From Candidatus Methanocomedens sp. (GTDB lineage: Archaea; Halobacteriota; Methanosarcinia; Methanosarcinales; Methanocomedenaceae), in NCBI GenBank assembly GCA_013374385.1, contig QBUR01000100.1:1-5292 (forward strand): DNA of 5,292 nt. The letters run 5' to 3'. The notes under the pieces were generated by a model. It saw only the letters and a list, made by a program, of their open reading frames with translations, ran no database searches and was not told the DNA's origin. Positions 1 to 5,292 of this stretch are shown here, one piece after another. The translations under genes were made by a program, and so were the position numbers. Each line of letters opens with the position of its first letter. The stretch's first letter is position 1.

Positions 1-1
1 G

Positions 2-643
2 TATGAGGAGTTCTATAACAGGGCAAGGGATATGGGTATTAGATTCATAAGAGGTAGACCTGCAGAGGTTACCGAGAATGAGGATCATAATATTATTGCC
101 AGGATAGAGGATACCCTGACCAATGAGATCGTGAATCTGGAACTTGACCTGATGGTACTTAGTGTAGGCGCGGTGGCTCCGGAGAGTACTGAGACTGTGC
201 GGCAGATATTGAAGGTAAGTAAGGCCGCAGACGGGTTCATGATGGAAGCACATCCAAAGTTGAAACCGGTTGACACTACTCTGGATGGCATCTTTATCGG
301 TGGTATGACCCAGGGACCTAAGGATATTCCATATTCTATTTCCCAGGGCAGTGCATGTGCGGCCCGTGCAACACGGTTCCTGGCACAGGGCAAGGCATTG
401 ACTGAAGGCATTACTGCTAAAGTGGATGAGGATATCTGTGTGGCCTGCGGTGTTTGTGTACCCATGTGTCCATTCCAGGCATTATCAATTGAAGATGGTA
501 AGTTGAAGATCCTCACAGCCCTGTGCAAGGGTTGTGGTACCTGTATGGCAGCCTGTCCCACAGGTGCTTTGGAGCAGAGTCATTTCAAGAATGAACAGCT
601 TCTGGCACAGGTTAAGAATGTGTTTGCTTACGGGGAGGTGTGA
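2..643 (+). CDS. hdrA: CoB-CoM heterodisulfide reductase subunit A, C-terminal part (5' truncated)
   Basis: The reading frame is open from base 2, so this is the last 213 residues of a longer protein; methanogen HdrA is usually about 650 residues. HdrA is the FAD-containing electron-bifurcating subunit of soluble heterodisulfide reductase and related cytosolic complexes. The fragment begins in the thioredoxin-reductase-like FAD domain (YEEFYNRARDMG, then DGIFIGGMTQGPKDIPYSI, a typical end of the FAD fold). It ends with two complete 4Fe-4S motifs of the CxxCxxCxxxCP type, with cysteines near residues 146/149/152/156 and 175/178/181/185 of the fragment. These C-terminal clusters normally pass electrons to or from ferredoxin and MvhD-type partners. 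The stop codon at 641-643 lies just before mvhD, so the two are co-transcribed. MvhD is a separate gene here, not fused to HdrA. Identification is firm. Which HdrA paralogue it is cannot be told from the fragment. Confidence 0.95.
   Translation, partial: YEEFYNRARDMGIRFIRGRPAEVTENEDHNIIARIEDTLTNEIVNLELDLMVLSVGAVAPESTETVRQILKVSKAADGFMMEAHPKLKPVDTTLDGIFIGGMTQGPKDIPYSISQGSACAARATRFLAQGKALTEGITAKVDEDICVACGVCVPMCPFQALSIEDGKLKILTALCKGCGTCMAACPTGALEQSHFKNEQLLAQVKNVFAYGEV
634..638 (+). promoter_or_regulatory. Ribosome binding site deciding the mvhD start
   Basis: GGAGG, within the longer GGGGAGGTG, lies 7 bases before ATG at 646. It overlaps the alternative GTG at 640 too closely to serve it. This selects ATG 646 (MAEEGWEP...) as the start and places the site inside the end of hdrA, as expected for translational coupling. 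Confidence 0.75.
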
Positions 644-645
644 TC

Positions 646-1074
646 ATGGCTGAAGAAGGATGGGAACCCAAGATCGTCGCGTTTTGCTGCAACTGGTGTA
701 GTTACGGCGGAGCTGATACGGCAGGTATGGGCAGGTTCCAACAGCCTGCATCTACCAGGATTATCAAGGTCATGTGCTCGGGCAGGATAGATCCCTTGCA
801 TGTGTTCAATGCCTTTTTAGAGGGGGCAGATGCGGTACTGGTCACAGGATGTCACATAGGAGATTGCCATTATGTTAACGGCAACGAAAAGACCGAAGTG
901 AAGTATAAGTTTTTGGAAGAGATGTTACAGCAACTGGGCCTGGAGCCTGATAGGCTGCACCTGAACTGGATATCTGCCAGTGAAGGCGAGAGGTTTGCTA
1001 ATTTCATAACTGATGTTACGGCAAAGGTAAAGGAACTGGGACCCAGTCCGCTTAAACCTGAAGGGGTGAAGTAA
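646..1074 (+). CDS. mvhD: MvhD-type 2Fe-2S electron-transfer subunit (hydrogenase/Hdr delta subunit)
   Basis: This 142-residue protein matches the length and signature of MvhD, the small iron-sulfur subunit that connects HdrA to an electron-input enzyme such as MvhAG hydrogenase or formate dehydrogenase. Visible family marks are KIVAFCCNWCSYGGAD near the N-terminus, then VMCSGR, DAVLVTGCHIGDCHY, and the C-terminal half with NWISASEGERFA. Cysteines fall near residues 14, 15, 18, 44, 69 and 74, the set that includes the 2Fe-2S ligands in this family. A longer form starting at GTG 640 is possible but poorly placed relative to the ribosome binding site. The gene sits between hdrA and an fdhB-like gene with no hydrogenase genes visible, so its likely partner here is the FdhB/FdhA-like pair rather than a NiFe hydrogenase. 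Family identity is certain; the partner is inferred from order. Confidence 0.95.
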   Translation: MAEEGWEPKIVAFCCNWCSYGGADTAGMGRFQQPASTRIIKVMCSGRIDPLHVFNAFLEGADAVLVTGCHIGDCHYVNGNEKTEVKYKFLEEMLQQLGLEPDRLHLNWISASEGERFANFITDVTAKVKELGPSPLKPEGVK

Positions 1075-1075
1075 G

Positions 1076-2230
1076 ATGGTTAACGTAGGAGATATGCTGG
1101 TAGGATATGCCACTGACGAAAATGTACGAAAGCGCGGTGCTTCGGGTGGACTGGTAACTGCCGTATTGGCTGCAGCCTTGGAGAAGGGACTGGTCGAGAA
1201 TGTAGTGGTAATGAAACATATCAATGAGTTTGAAGCTGTGCCTATCATCACTAATGATGTGGATGAGGTTTTAGCATCTACGGGCAGTCTGCATTCGGTA
1301 CCTGTAAACCTGGCCAAGTATGCGATGGGCCGCAAGGTAGCAATGCCTGCCAAACCATGTGATGCACAGGCTGTTATTGAACAGGCCAAGCGTGGTATGA
1401 TCGACCTGGATAATACTTATATCGTGGGATTGAACTGCGGTGGCAGTATGCATCCGGTGACTACCAAGAAGATGCTTGTTGCGATGTATGATATTGACCC
1501 TGAAGATGTAGTTGGCGAAGATATCGAAAAGGGTAAATTGATATTTAAGACAAAGAACGGTGAAGAGAAGGCTATAGCCATAGATGAACTGGAAGAAGCT
1601 GGATTCGGAAGGCGCGAAAGCTGCCGCTTCTGTACGCTTAAGATACCTGTGAATGCAGATCTTGCATGTGGTAACTGGGGTGTGATAGGGGATTTGGCAG
1701 GCAGTGCAACTTTCTGCCAGGTGATGAACGATAAGGGTGTAAAACTTCTTGAGAACGCTATTGAAGCGGGTCGGATAGAAGTTGAACCGGCCAGTGATAA
1801 GGCGATTGCGATAAGAGCGAAAGTGAACGATGTCATGGTTAATCTTGGCAGCACTCTTGAAAAAGAGATATTCCCGGATATTCCTGACAAAGAACGCATG
1901 CAATATTACATGGAGCAAATGGAAGATTGTATCGATTGCGGGGCGTGCAAGGAGGTATGTCCTGTTTGTGCCTGCGGCGAGGATTCCAAGTGTACTATGT
2001 TCCATTCCCTTGTTGACAATTACAAGATGAGCATGTATCACCTGGTACGGTTGTTGCACTTGTCTGATAGTTGCATTGCATGCGGGCAGTGCAGTGATGT
2101 GTGTCCGTCTGACATTCCAATAACTCTTCTGCAAAGCAGGTTTGCTATTCCTTCGCAGCGCAAGCGTGAGTATACGCCAGGGATGAATGTTGATGATGTT
2201 CCTCCGTTCTTTGAGGTGATATTAAAATGA
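1076..2230 (+). CDS. fdhB: FdhB/FrhB-type F420 oxidoreductase subunit with C-terminal 2x[4Fe-4S] domain
   Basis: This 384-residue protein has the architecture of methanogen formate dehydrogenase beta subunit. Residues ~1-80 are an FrhB/FdhB N-terminal domain (RGASGGLVTAVLAAALEKG). Residues ~85-260 are the FrhB/FdhB C-terminal domain, with MPAKPCDAQA, GLNCGGSMHP and SCRFCTLKIPVNADLACGNW, whose cysteines (95, 121, 183, 186, 198) include likely cluster ligands. Residues ~280-350 carry two 4Fe-4S motifs, C285/288/291/295 and C333/336/339/343, with extra cysteines at 298, 300 and 306. FrhB/FdhB proteins bind FAD and exchange hydride with coenzyme F420; the C-terminal clusters would wire that flavin to the pterin subunit. 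A GGGGTGA site precedes ATG 1076, one base after the mvhD stop. The stop overlaps the next start (ATGA). The ferredoxin tail matches FdhB better than a plain FrhB or an HdrC fusion. Direct use of formate is not implied. Confidence 0.9.
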   Translation: MVNVGDMLVGYATDENVRKRGASGGLVTAVLAAALEKGLVENVVVMKHINEFEAVPIITNDVDEVLASTGSLHSVPVNLAKYAMGRKVAMPAKPCDAQAVIEQAKRGMIDLDNTYIVGLNCGGSMHPVTTKKMLVAMYDIDPEDVVGEDIEKGKLIFKTKNGEEKAIAIDELEEAGFGRRESCRFCTLKIPVNADLACGNWGVIGDLAGSATFCQVMNDKGVKLLENAIEAGRIEVEPASDKAIAIRAKVNDVMVNLGSTLEKEIFPDIPDKERMQYYMEQMEDCIDCGACKEVCPVCACGEDSKCTMFHSLVDNYKMSMYHLVRLLHLSDSCIACGQCSDVCPSDIPITLLQSRFAIPSQRKREYTPGMNVDDVPPFFEVILK

Positions 2231-3684
2231 TAGGAAATGTTTACCAGACCGTGTGCCCTGGATGTAATATGGGTTGCGGCCTGTATATCAGGGAAGATGA
2301 AGAGGGCGCACTCCTTGTTGATTTCATGAAGAGTAGTCCTGCGAACCTGGGCAAACTGTGCAGGTTTGGGATGAAGCTTCCACACCATTACTCAAAAGCT
2401 ACCAGTATGGTGGATGGAAAGGAGTCGAGTGTCGAGGATGCCATCAAAGCTGCATCTGATCGCTTAAAGGGTGCAAATGTTACCATGCTTGGTGTCGGGA
2501 ATACTACAAATGAAGAATCCCTGGCCTTTAGCAATATTGCTGATGCGATGGGGACTGTGGTCAATACCGGAATGGGCGTGTATTCAGAGCTTCCTACAGA
2601 ATGCCATCCTACAGTAGGTGTGGGCATTACTCTCGATGATATTGAGAGTGCAAAGAGGATCGCACTGTTCGTTGACCCATATGTACAGTATCCTTTGCTG
2701 GTCAGGCGAATACTGGCTGCTAAGAAAAATGGGGCATCTGTGGTCTCTGTGGGCTGGAAAGACCTGCATCTTGCAGATGAGAATAGGTATATCGATCCGG
2801 ATTTATATGAGAGTGAACTGGGACTGGACAGTGAGTCTGTCATTATAGCAGATGTGCATCCCAATACTGATCCGGGATGGGTTAAGCGGATGCTGAACTT
2901 GGCATTGAAGACACAGGCTAAGATACTGTTCATGAAACCTTTTGTGAATGCTACAGGTGTTGACCTGCTGTGCAAAGGTACAGGACAGAAAGGCATTCCA
3001 GAGATCATGGACGGCATCAATGAAGGTAGCATAAAGACGCTGGTCATTCTTGATAGCGATCCGGTCGAGCTGATGCCAAATAGCGATGTTGCGGCTGAGA
3101 CTTTGAAGAAGCTGGATAACTTGATAGTGATTACTTCTAGGGATAGTCCTGTGAATAAAATGGCCAGCATCGTGATAGCTACTGAACCCTTGTGTGCAAA
3201 GGCGGGCAGTTTTATGAATGTGGAAGGATTGCTACTGAACAATTCCGGTGAGGATACTGCGGGTATTGATGCGATGTCTGCTCTGAGCCAGAACCTGGGC
3301 GGTGCGGCTATGGATTACCAGGAACTCCATAATACGGTGCTTGAAAGCATTGTCAAGAAATTTACAAAGCCCAAATACAAGGAACTTGCCTGTGAAGTCC
3401 TGGATATCGGGCCTTTTGAGGAGAAAAAGGGCAACCTGATATATCTGTACAATCCGTTCATGTGGTTCGACCAGTCCGATGATAACGACTTTGTGATGGT
3501 CAATATGAACACGGTCAATAAGCTGGGCCTTAGCAAGGGCGGTATGATCGCACTGACCTCGGATGCGGGTACTGTGAATATGCGTTACAGGGTTGAGGAT
3601 ATGCCTGACGGGCTAATCCTGACTGCTAAGAAGTTACCTGTGGCGACGGGATGGACCACTGTTGTTTCCACGGAGGCGGTATAA
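2227..3684 (+). CDS. Short FdhA/FwdB-like molybdo- or tungstopterin oxidoreductase
   Basis: This 485-residue protein has the layout of the formate dehydrogenase/formylmethanofuran dehydrogenase catalytic family. The N-terminus holds a 4Fe-4S site, CPGCNMGC (cysteines 10, 13, 17) plus C45 in GKLCRFG. The central part is the pterin-binding oxidoreductase fold. Residues ~400-485 resemble a molybdopterin-dinucleotide-binding domain (VNMNTVNKLGLSKGG..., then a G-T-V strand), the module that is the separate subunit FwdD in Fwd. C126 followed by H127 (ELPTECHPTVG) is positioned like the metal-ligand Cys-His pair of FwdB. After C45 it has C-R-x-G as in FwdB, rather than C-x-K-G as in many FdhA. It is about 200 residues shorter than methanogen FdhA. 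ATG 2227 overlaps the fdhB stop and has GAGGTGAT upstream. It could oxidise or reduce a C1 substrate, but the true substrate cannot be read from sequence. Confidence 0.85.
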   Translation: MIGNVYQTVCPGCNMGCGLYIREDEEGALLVDFMKSSPANLGKLCRFGMKLPHHYSKATSMVDGKESSVEDAIKAASDRLKGANVTMLGVGNTTNEESLAFSNIADAMGTVVNTGMGVYSELPTECHPTVGVGITLDDIESAKRIALFVDPYVQYPLLVRRILAAKKNGASVVSVGWKDLHLADENRYIDPDLYESELGLDSESVIIADVHPNTDPGWVKRMLNLALKTQAKILFMKPFVNATGVDLLCKGTGQKGIPEIMDGINEGSIKTLVILDSDPVELMPNSDVAAETLKKLDNLIVITSRDSPVNKMASIVIATEPLCAKAGSFMNVEGLLLNNSGEDTAGIDAMSALSQNLGGAAMDYQELHNTVLESIVKKFTKPKYKELACEVLDIGPFEEKKGNLIYLYNPFMWFDQSDDNDFVMVNMNTVNKLGLSKGGMIALTSDAGTVNMRYRVEDMPDGLILTAKKLPVATGWTTVVSTEAV

Positions 3685-3876
3685 ATGGTTGAACTTGATA
3701 AGGAACAGGAAAAGGTATTTGTGAATGAGATGATGGAGGCGAACGAATTGAAAGGTGCTTCCAAGAAGCGGCTCATTAAGTTTTTGGGTGCTAAATATGA
3801 CTGGGACAAGCACAAGGTCCAGTTCAGGCTGACCCGGGCGCTTATTGCTGAGCGGTATGCGGCATCGAGTCATTAA
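3685..3876 (+). CDS. Small charged protein of unknown function, last gene of the Hdr-Fdh operon
   Basis: This is a 63-residue protein I do not recognise. ATG 3685 follows the stop of the pterin oxidoreductase with no gap and has GGAGG at 3672-3676, 8 bases upstream, so it is very likely translated. It has no cysteines, no signal peptide and no membrane segment, so it is not an iron-sulfur carrier. It is rich in Lys, Glu and Arg and looks all-helical: an acidic N-terminal helix (residues ~3-20), then a basic stretch KGASKKRLIKFLGAKY and a final helix KVQFRLTRALIAERY. The basic part loosely recalls small winged-helix or H1-like folds by eye, which is weak evidence. Position in the operon suggests an assembly, stability or regulatory partner of the complex, but this is only context. 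The hairpin and T8 that follow mark it as the operon end. Confidence 0.8.
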   Translation: MVELDKEQEKVFVNEMMEANELKGASKKRLIKFLGAKYDWDKHKVQFRLTRALIAERYAASSH

Positions 3877-3886
3877 CGTATGGGTG

Positions 3887-3928
3887 AGGGGTGATTTTTA
3901 ATGATCATCCCTTCAGTCAATTTTTTTT
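3887..3928 (+). terminator. Hairpin plus T8 terminator of the hdrA-fdhA operon
   Basis: Bases 3887-3895 (AGGGGTGAT) pair with 3904-3912 (ATCATCCCT) as a 9-bp stem with one G-T wobble and an 8-base loop. An uninterrupted T8 follows at 3921-3928, and a second T7 at 3941-3947 could act as a back-up. The stem begins 11 bases after the stop of the small gene. T-runs alone can end archaeal transcripts, so the hairpin may be accessory. Confidence 0.7.
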
Positions 3929-3931
3929 AGA

Positions 3932-3939
3932 TTTATATA
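3932..3939 (+). promoter_or_regulatory. Possible archaeal TATA box (TTTATATA)
   Basis: TTTATATA matches the archaeal TATA consensus and would place a start about 22-27 bases downstream, near 3958-3965, where the structured GC-rich segment begins. It sits between two T-runs in an AT-rich terminator zone, so a chance match is quite possible. No coding gene lies downstream on this strand. Confidence 0.3.
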
Positions 3940-3954
3940 CTTTTTTTAACACAT

Positions 3955-4043
3955 GCCCTTCGGGTAGGTAATTCTACACATCGGCTGTGCGGCTTACGCA
4001 CGCCCAGCCATCTGGCTTCGTCATTTTGTTGGCTTTGCAACGA
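3955..4043 (+). other. Hairpin-rich intergenic segment; possible small RNA or 3' structure
   Basis: In under 90 bases there are several stems in series. CCC 3956-3958 pairs with GGG 3962-3964. GGC-GTGCG 3983-3991 pairs with CGCAC-GCC 3997-4004 (8 bp, one bulged T). AGCC 4006-4009 pairs with GGCT 4014-4017 around ATCT. TTGTTG 4026-4031 pairs with CAACGA 4038-4043. The word GGCT or GGCTT recurs at 3983, 3991, 4014 and 4031. There is no tRNA T-loop and no open reading frame of note. It could be a small RNA driven from the TATA-like box at 3932, or the 3' end structure of the opposite-strand gene. Strand and function are unproven. Confidence 0.35.
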
Positions 4044-4104
4044 GTTTAAGTGGGAACGGGGTAAATTAGAAAGGGGTTACACTTCCTGAAAAAGACGAAA
4101 GCCA
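4013..4104. repeat. Imperfect inverted repeat joining the TIR-gene 3' end to its downstream flank
   Basis: Arm 4013-4027 (TGGCTTCGTCATTTT) is complementary to arm 4089-4104 (AAAAAGACGAAAGCCA): 14 pairs, one bulged A and one A-A mismatch, enclosing 61 bases. The right arm is the end of the coding region (codons for LGFRLF). The left arm lies 50-64 bases beyond the stop codon. It competes with the small hairpins at 4006-4017 and 4026-4043, so these may be alternative folds. Confidence 0.4.
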
Positions 4105-5279
4105 AGGTAGTGGTAGCGGTCGCCCGGAGCGCTGCAGTTGCGGTTGGCTGACCGGCAGGCTCTGGCACCGCTGAACCAGCTGCCACCAAGAATCACCCGG
4201 ATAACGTCAACTCCATCTTCCCAGGCACTGCCATCAGCTGGAGCGCCGTCATATTTACCATGCCATTCATCCTGTACCCATTCCCATATATTCCCGTGCA
4301 CATCGTACAATCCCCACGGGTTTGCCCCTTTCTTGCCGACCGGATGTGTCTTATCACCCGAGTTTTTAATATACCATGCATATTCTTCCAGTTTTGAATA
4401 TTTATCACCAAAGGAATATCGTGTAGTAGTTCCTGCCCGGGCTGCATATTCCCATTCAGCCTCTGAGGGTAAACGGTATTTATGTGTATTTTCTTTCTTA
4501 TTGAACTTTTTGATAAATTCCTGTACATCGTTCCATGAAACATTCTCAACCGGCAGGTCATCACCTTTGAAGTGCGATGGATTGTCTCCCATAACTTCAT
4601 GCCACTGTTTCTGTGTAACTTCGTACTTGCTCAGGTAAAAGGCTTCAGATATCGTCACATGATGAACTGGTCCTTCATTATCCTGTCTACCTGTTTCATT
4701 TGCAGGCGACCCCATATCAAAATCCCCTGGTTGTATCAGTACAAACTCCATATCTATAGTATTAATGAAGGTCTCGATTTCTTCCACATATATTACTTCT
4801 TCATGTCTTTGTATCAGGTTTGACTCTGAATCGATACCAGAGGTTATTGTTTCGGCGCACTTTTGCAACGAAATCGTCAATCGTTCGTAACCCTTTTCTT
4901 CAAAGAAATCAATCCAATGCAAGTGGCGCAACCTTTCAGGAACATTACACTCTTCCAGTTTGAGAGGAATAAGAGAGACCGTGTCTTCGGGTTGTTCGTC
5001 TGCCTTATCCAGAGCAAATTTAATCTCTTTTTGGACATATCCCGATTTATTTATTGCTTTATGCGAAAGGCAAACAATAACAACATCAGAATTTTTGACT
5101 GCCTTTGCAATCTCAAATTCCCATTTCTGCCCTCCTAAAATGTTTTCTTCATCCAGCCACGGATCAAAACCATCGCTGGATAATCGCTGATATAGGTTAC
5201 GTACTTCGGGCTTATCTCCAGATGAATGACACAGGAATATGCGCAAAGGACTCGTTCCTTTATGAATCTCATCCATCAT
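4077..5279 (-). CDS. TIR domain - FGE/C-type-lectin-fold fusion protein, candidate DGR variable protein
   Basis: From the start at 5279 this is a 400-residue protein in two parts. Residues ~10-145 are a TIR domain (LRIFLCHSSGDK, GFDPWLDEENI, then SDVVIVCLS and GYVQKEIKFALD). The glutamate in GGQKWEFEI (E54) aligns with the catalytic Glu of NAD-cleaving TIR domains. Residues ~177-400 are a formylglycine-generating-enzyme-type domain (FVLIQPGDFDMGS, YEVTQKQW, PVENVSWNDVQEFI, YRLPSEAEWEYAARAG, NPWGLYDVHGNIWEW, GGSWFSGARACRSANR, GFRLF). In true FGE the GGS motif is followed by a catalytic Cys pair; here the first is Ser (S370) and only the second (C375) remains, so formylglycine synthesis is unlikely. 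The C-terminus resembles DGR variable regions, which suggests ligand recognition coupled to TIR output. No membrane segment is visible. It converges on the Hdr operon and looks like a separate defence or signalling gene. It could start upstream (ATG 5291 or outside the window). Confidence 0.88.
   Translation of the reverse strand: MMDEIHKGTSPLRIFLCHSSGDKPEVRNLYQRLSSDGFDPWLDEENILGGQKWEFEIAKAVKNSDVVIVCLSHKAINKSGYVQKEIKFALDKADEQPEDTVSLIPLKLEECNVPERLRHLHWIDFFEEKGYERLTISLQKCAETITSGIDSESNLIQRHEEVIYVEEIETFINTIDMEFVLIQPGDFDMGSPANETGRQDNEGPVHHVTISEAFYLSKYEVTQKQWHEVMGDNPSHFKGDDLPVENVSWNDVQEFIKKFNKKENTHKYRLPSEAEWEYAARAGTTTRYSFGDKYSKLEEYAWYIKNSGDKTHPVGKKGANPWGLYDVHGNIWEWVQDEWHGKYDGAPADGSAWEDGVDVIRVILGGSWFSGARACRSANRNCSAPGDRYHYLGFRLFQEV
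4095..4187 (-). other. Candidate DGR variable region (VR) at the 3' end of the TIR-FGE gene
   Basis: This covers GGSW through GFR. Between the TGG codon and the CTT codon, 19 of 23 codons end in C or T. The presumed variable sites are TTC AGC GGT, GCC, TGC AGC GCT, GGC GAC and TAC CAC TAC, all of the NNC/NNT form that adenine mutagenesis of AAC/AAT template codons yields. The intervening frame C-R-S-A-N-R, P, R and L-G-F-R is what I recall as constant in DGR targets with this fold. The stretch also looks richer in G+C than the TIR half. No template repeat is in the window, and an ordinary FGE-type C-terminus shares much of this frame. Confidence 0.5.
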
Positions 5280-5285
5280 ATGATA

Positions 5286-5289
5286 CTCC
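5286..5289 (-). promoter_or_regulatory. Ribosome binding site supporting the TIR-FGE start at 5279
   Basis: On the - strand GGAG is followed by a 6-base spacer (TATCAT) and ATG at 5279-5277, with a second ATG directly after. This spacing matches the + strand genes. It argues for ATG 5279 over ATG 5291, which itself overlaps the site. The promoter would lie beyond the window. Confidence 0.5.
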
Positions 5290-5292
5290 ATT

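Noticed and set aside
640..645. GTG start for mvhD
   Set aside because: GTG 640 overlaps its own would-be ribosome binding site. ATG 646 has correct spacing and gives the usual MvhD N-terminus.
1271..2134. Long antisense reading frames opposite fdhB (also 2388-3242 opposite the pterin gene)
   Set aside because: They lie opposite confidently identified genes, show no family motifs and have the low-complexity look of shadow frames.
3730..3850. Histone H1-like winged-helix assignment for the 63-residue protein
   Set aside because: The resemblance is a by-eye match of a basic helical stretch with no diagnostic residues, so it is mentioned only as a weak possibility.
3955..4045. tRNA gene
   Set aside because: The hairpins do not form a cloverleaf and there is no T-loop GGTTCRA-type motif or acceptor pairing.
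3955..4060. DGR template repeat next to the variable gene
   Set aside because: Only the short TGGCTTCGTC-like word resembles the VR end. The rest does not align, and there are no adenine-rich AAC codons where the template would need them.
4138..4638. Plus-strand open frame opposite the TIR-FGE gene
   Set aside because: The minus-strand frame carries complete TIR and FGE motifs. The plus-strand translation has no recognisable domain.
1..5292. CRISPR array, insertion sequence or prophage genes
   Set aside because: No regularly spaced repeats, transposase, integrase or terminal inverted repeats are visible.

Overview
The window looks like a methanogen-lineage archaeon, most likely a Methanosarcinales or anaerobic methane-oxidising (ANME-2/Methanoperedens-like) genome. 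The grounds are a soluble heterodisulfide reductase HdrA, an MvhD adaptor and an F420-linked FdhB-type flavoprotein in one operon, strong GGAGG-type ribosome binding sites, and an archaeal poly-T end. The lineage is inferred from gene content; no marker gene is present.

Positions 2-3876 (+ strand) hold a tightly packed electron-transfer operon: the 3' end of hdrA (cut by the window edge), mvhD, an fdhB/frhB-like gene with two extra 4Fe-4S motifs, a short FdhA/FwdB-like molybdo/tungstopterin oxidoreductase, and a 63-residue protein of unknown function. Genes overlap or are separated by 0-2 bases. The set reads as a cytosolic electron-bifurcating or confurcating complex. The FwdB/FdhA-like subunit would handle a C1-type or other pterin-site substrate, FdhB would handle F420, MvhD would be the 2Fe-2S bridge, and HdrA the flavin hub. 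HdrB and HdrC are not visible.

Positions 3877-4076 are a convergent intergenic region. A hairpin plus T8 ends the + operon. It is followed by a TATA-like box, a second T-run, and about 100 bases of densely hairpinned, GC-rich sequence that may be a small RNA or a 3' structure.

Positions 4077-5279 (- strand) encode a TIR domain fused to a formylglycine-generating-enzyme-type (C-type-lectin-fold) domain. Its last ~30 codons have the look of a diversity-generating retroelement (DGR) variable region: the GGSW...CRSANRN...P..R...GFR frame, pyrimidine-ending codons at the presumed variable sites, and loss of one FGE catalytic cysteine. No reverse transcriptase or template repeat is in the window. 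This putative diversified TIR sensor/effector is the most notable item; the conclusion rests on pattern, not on a located template.
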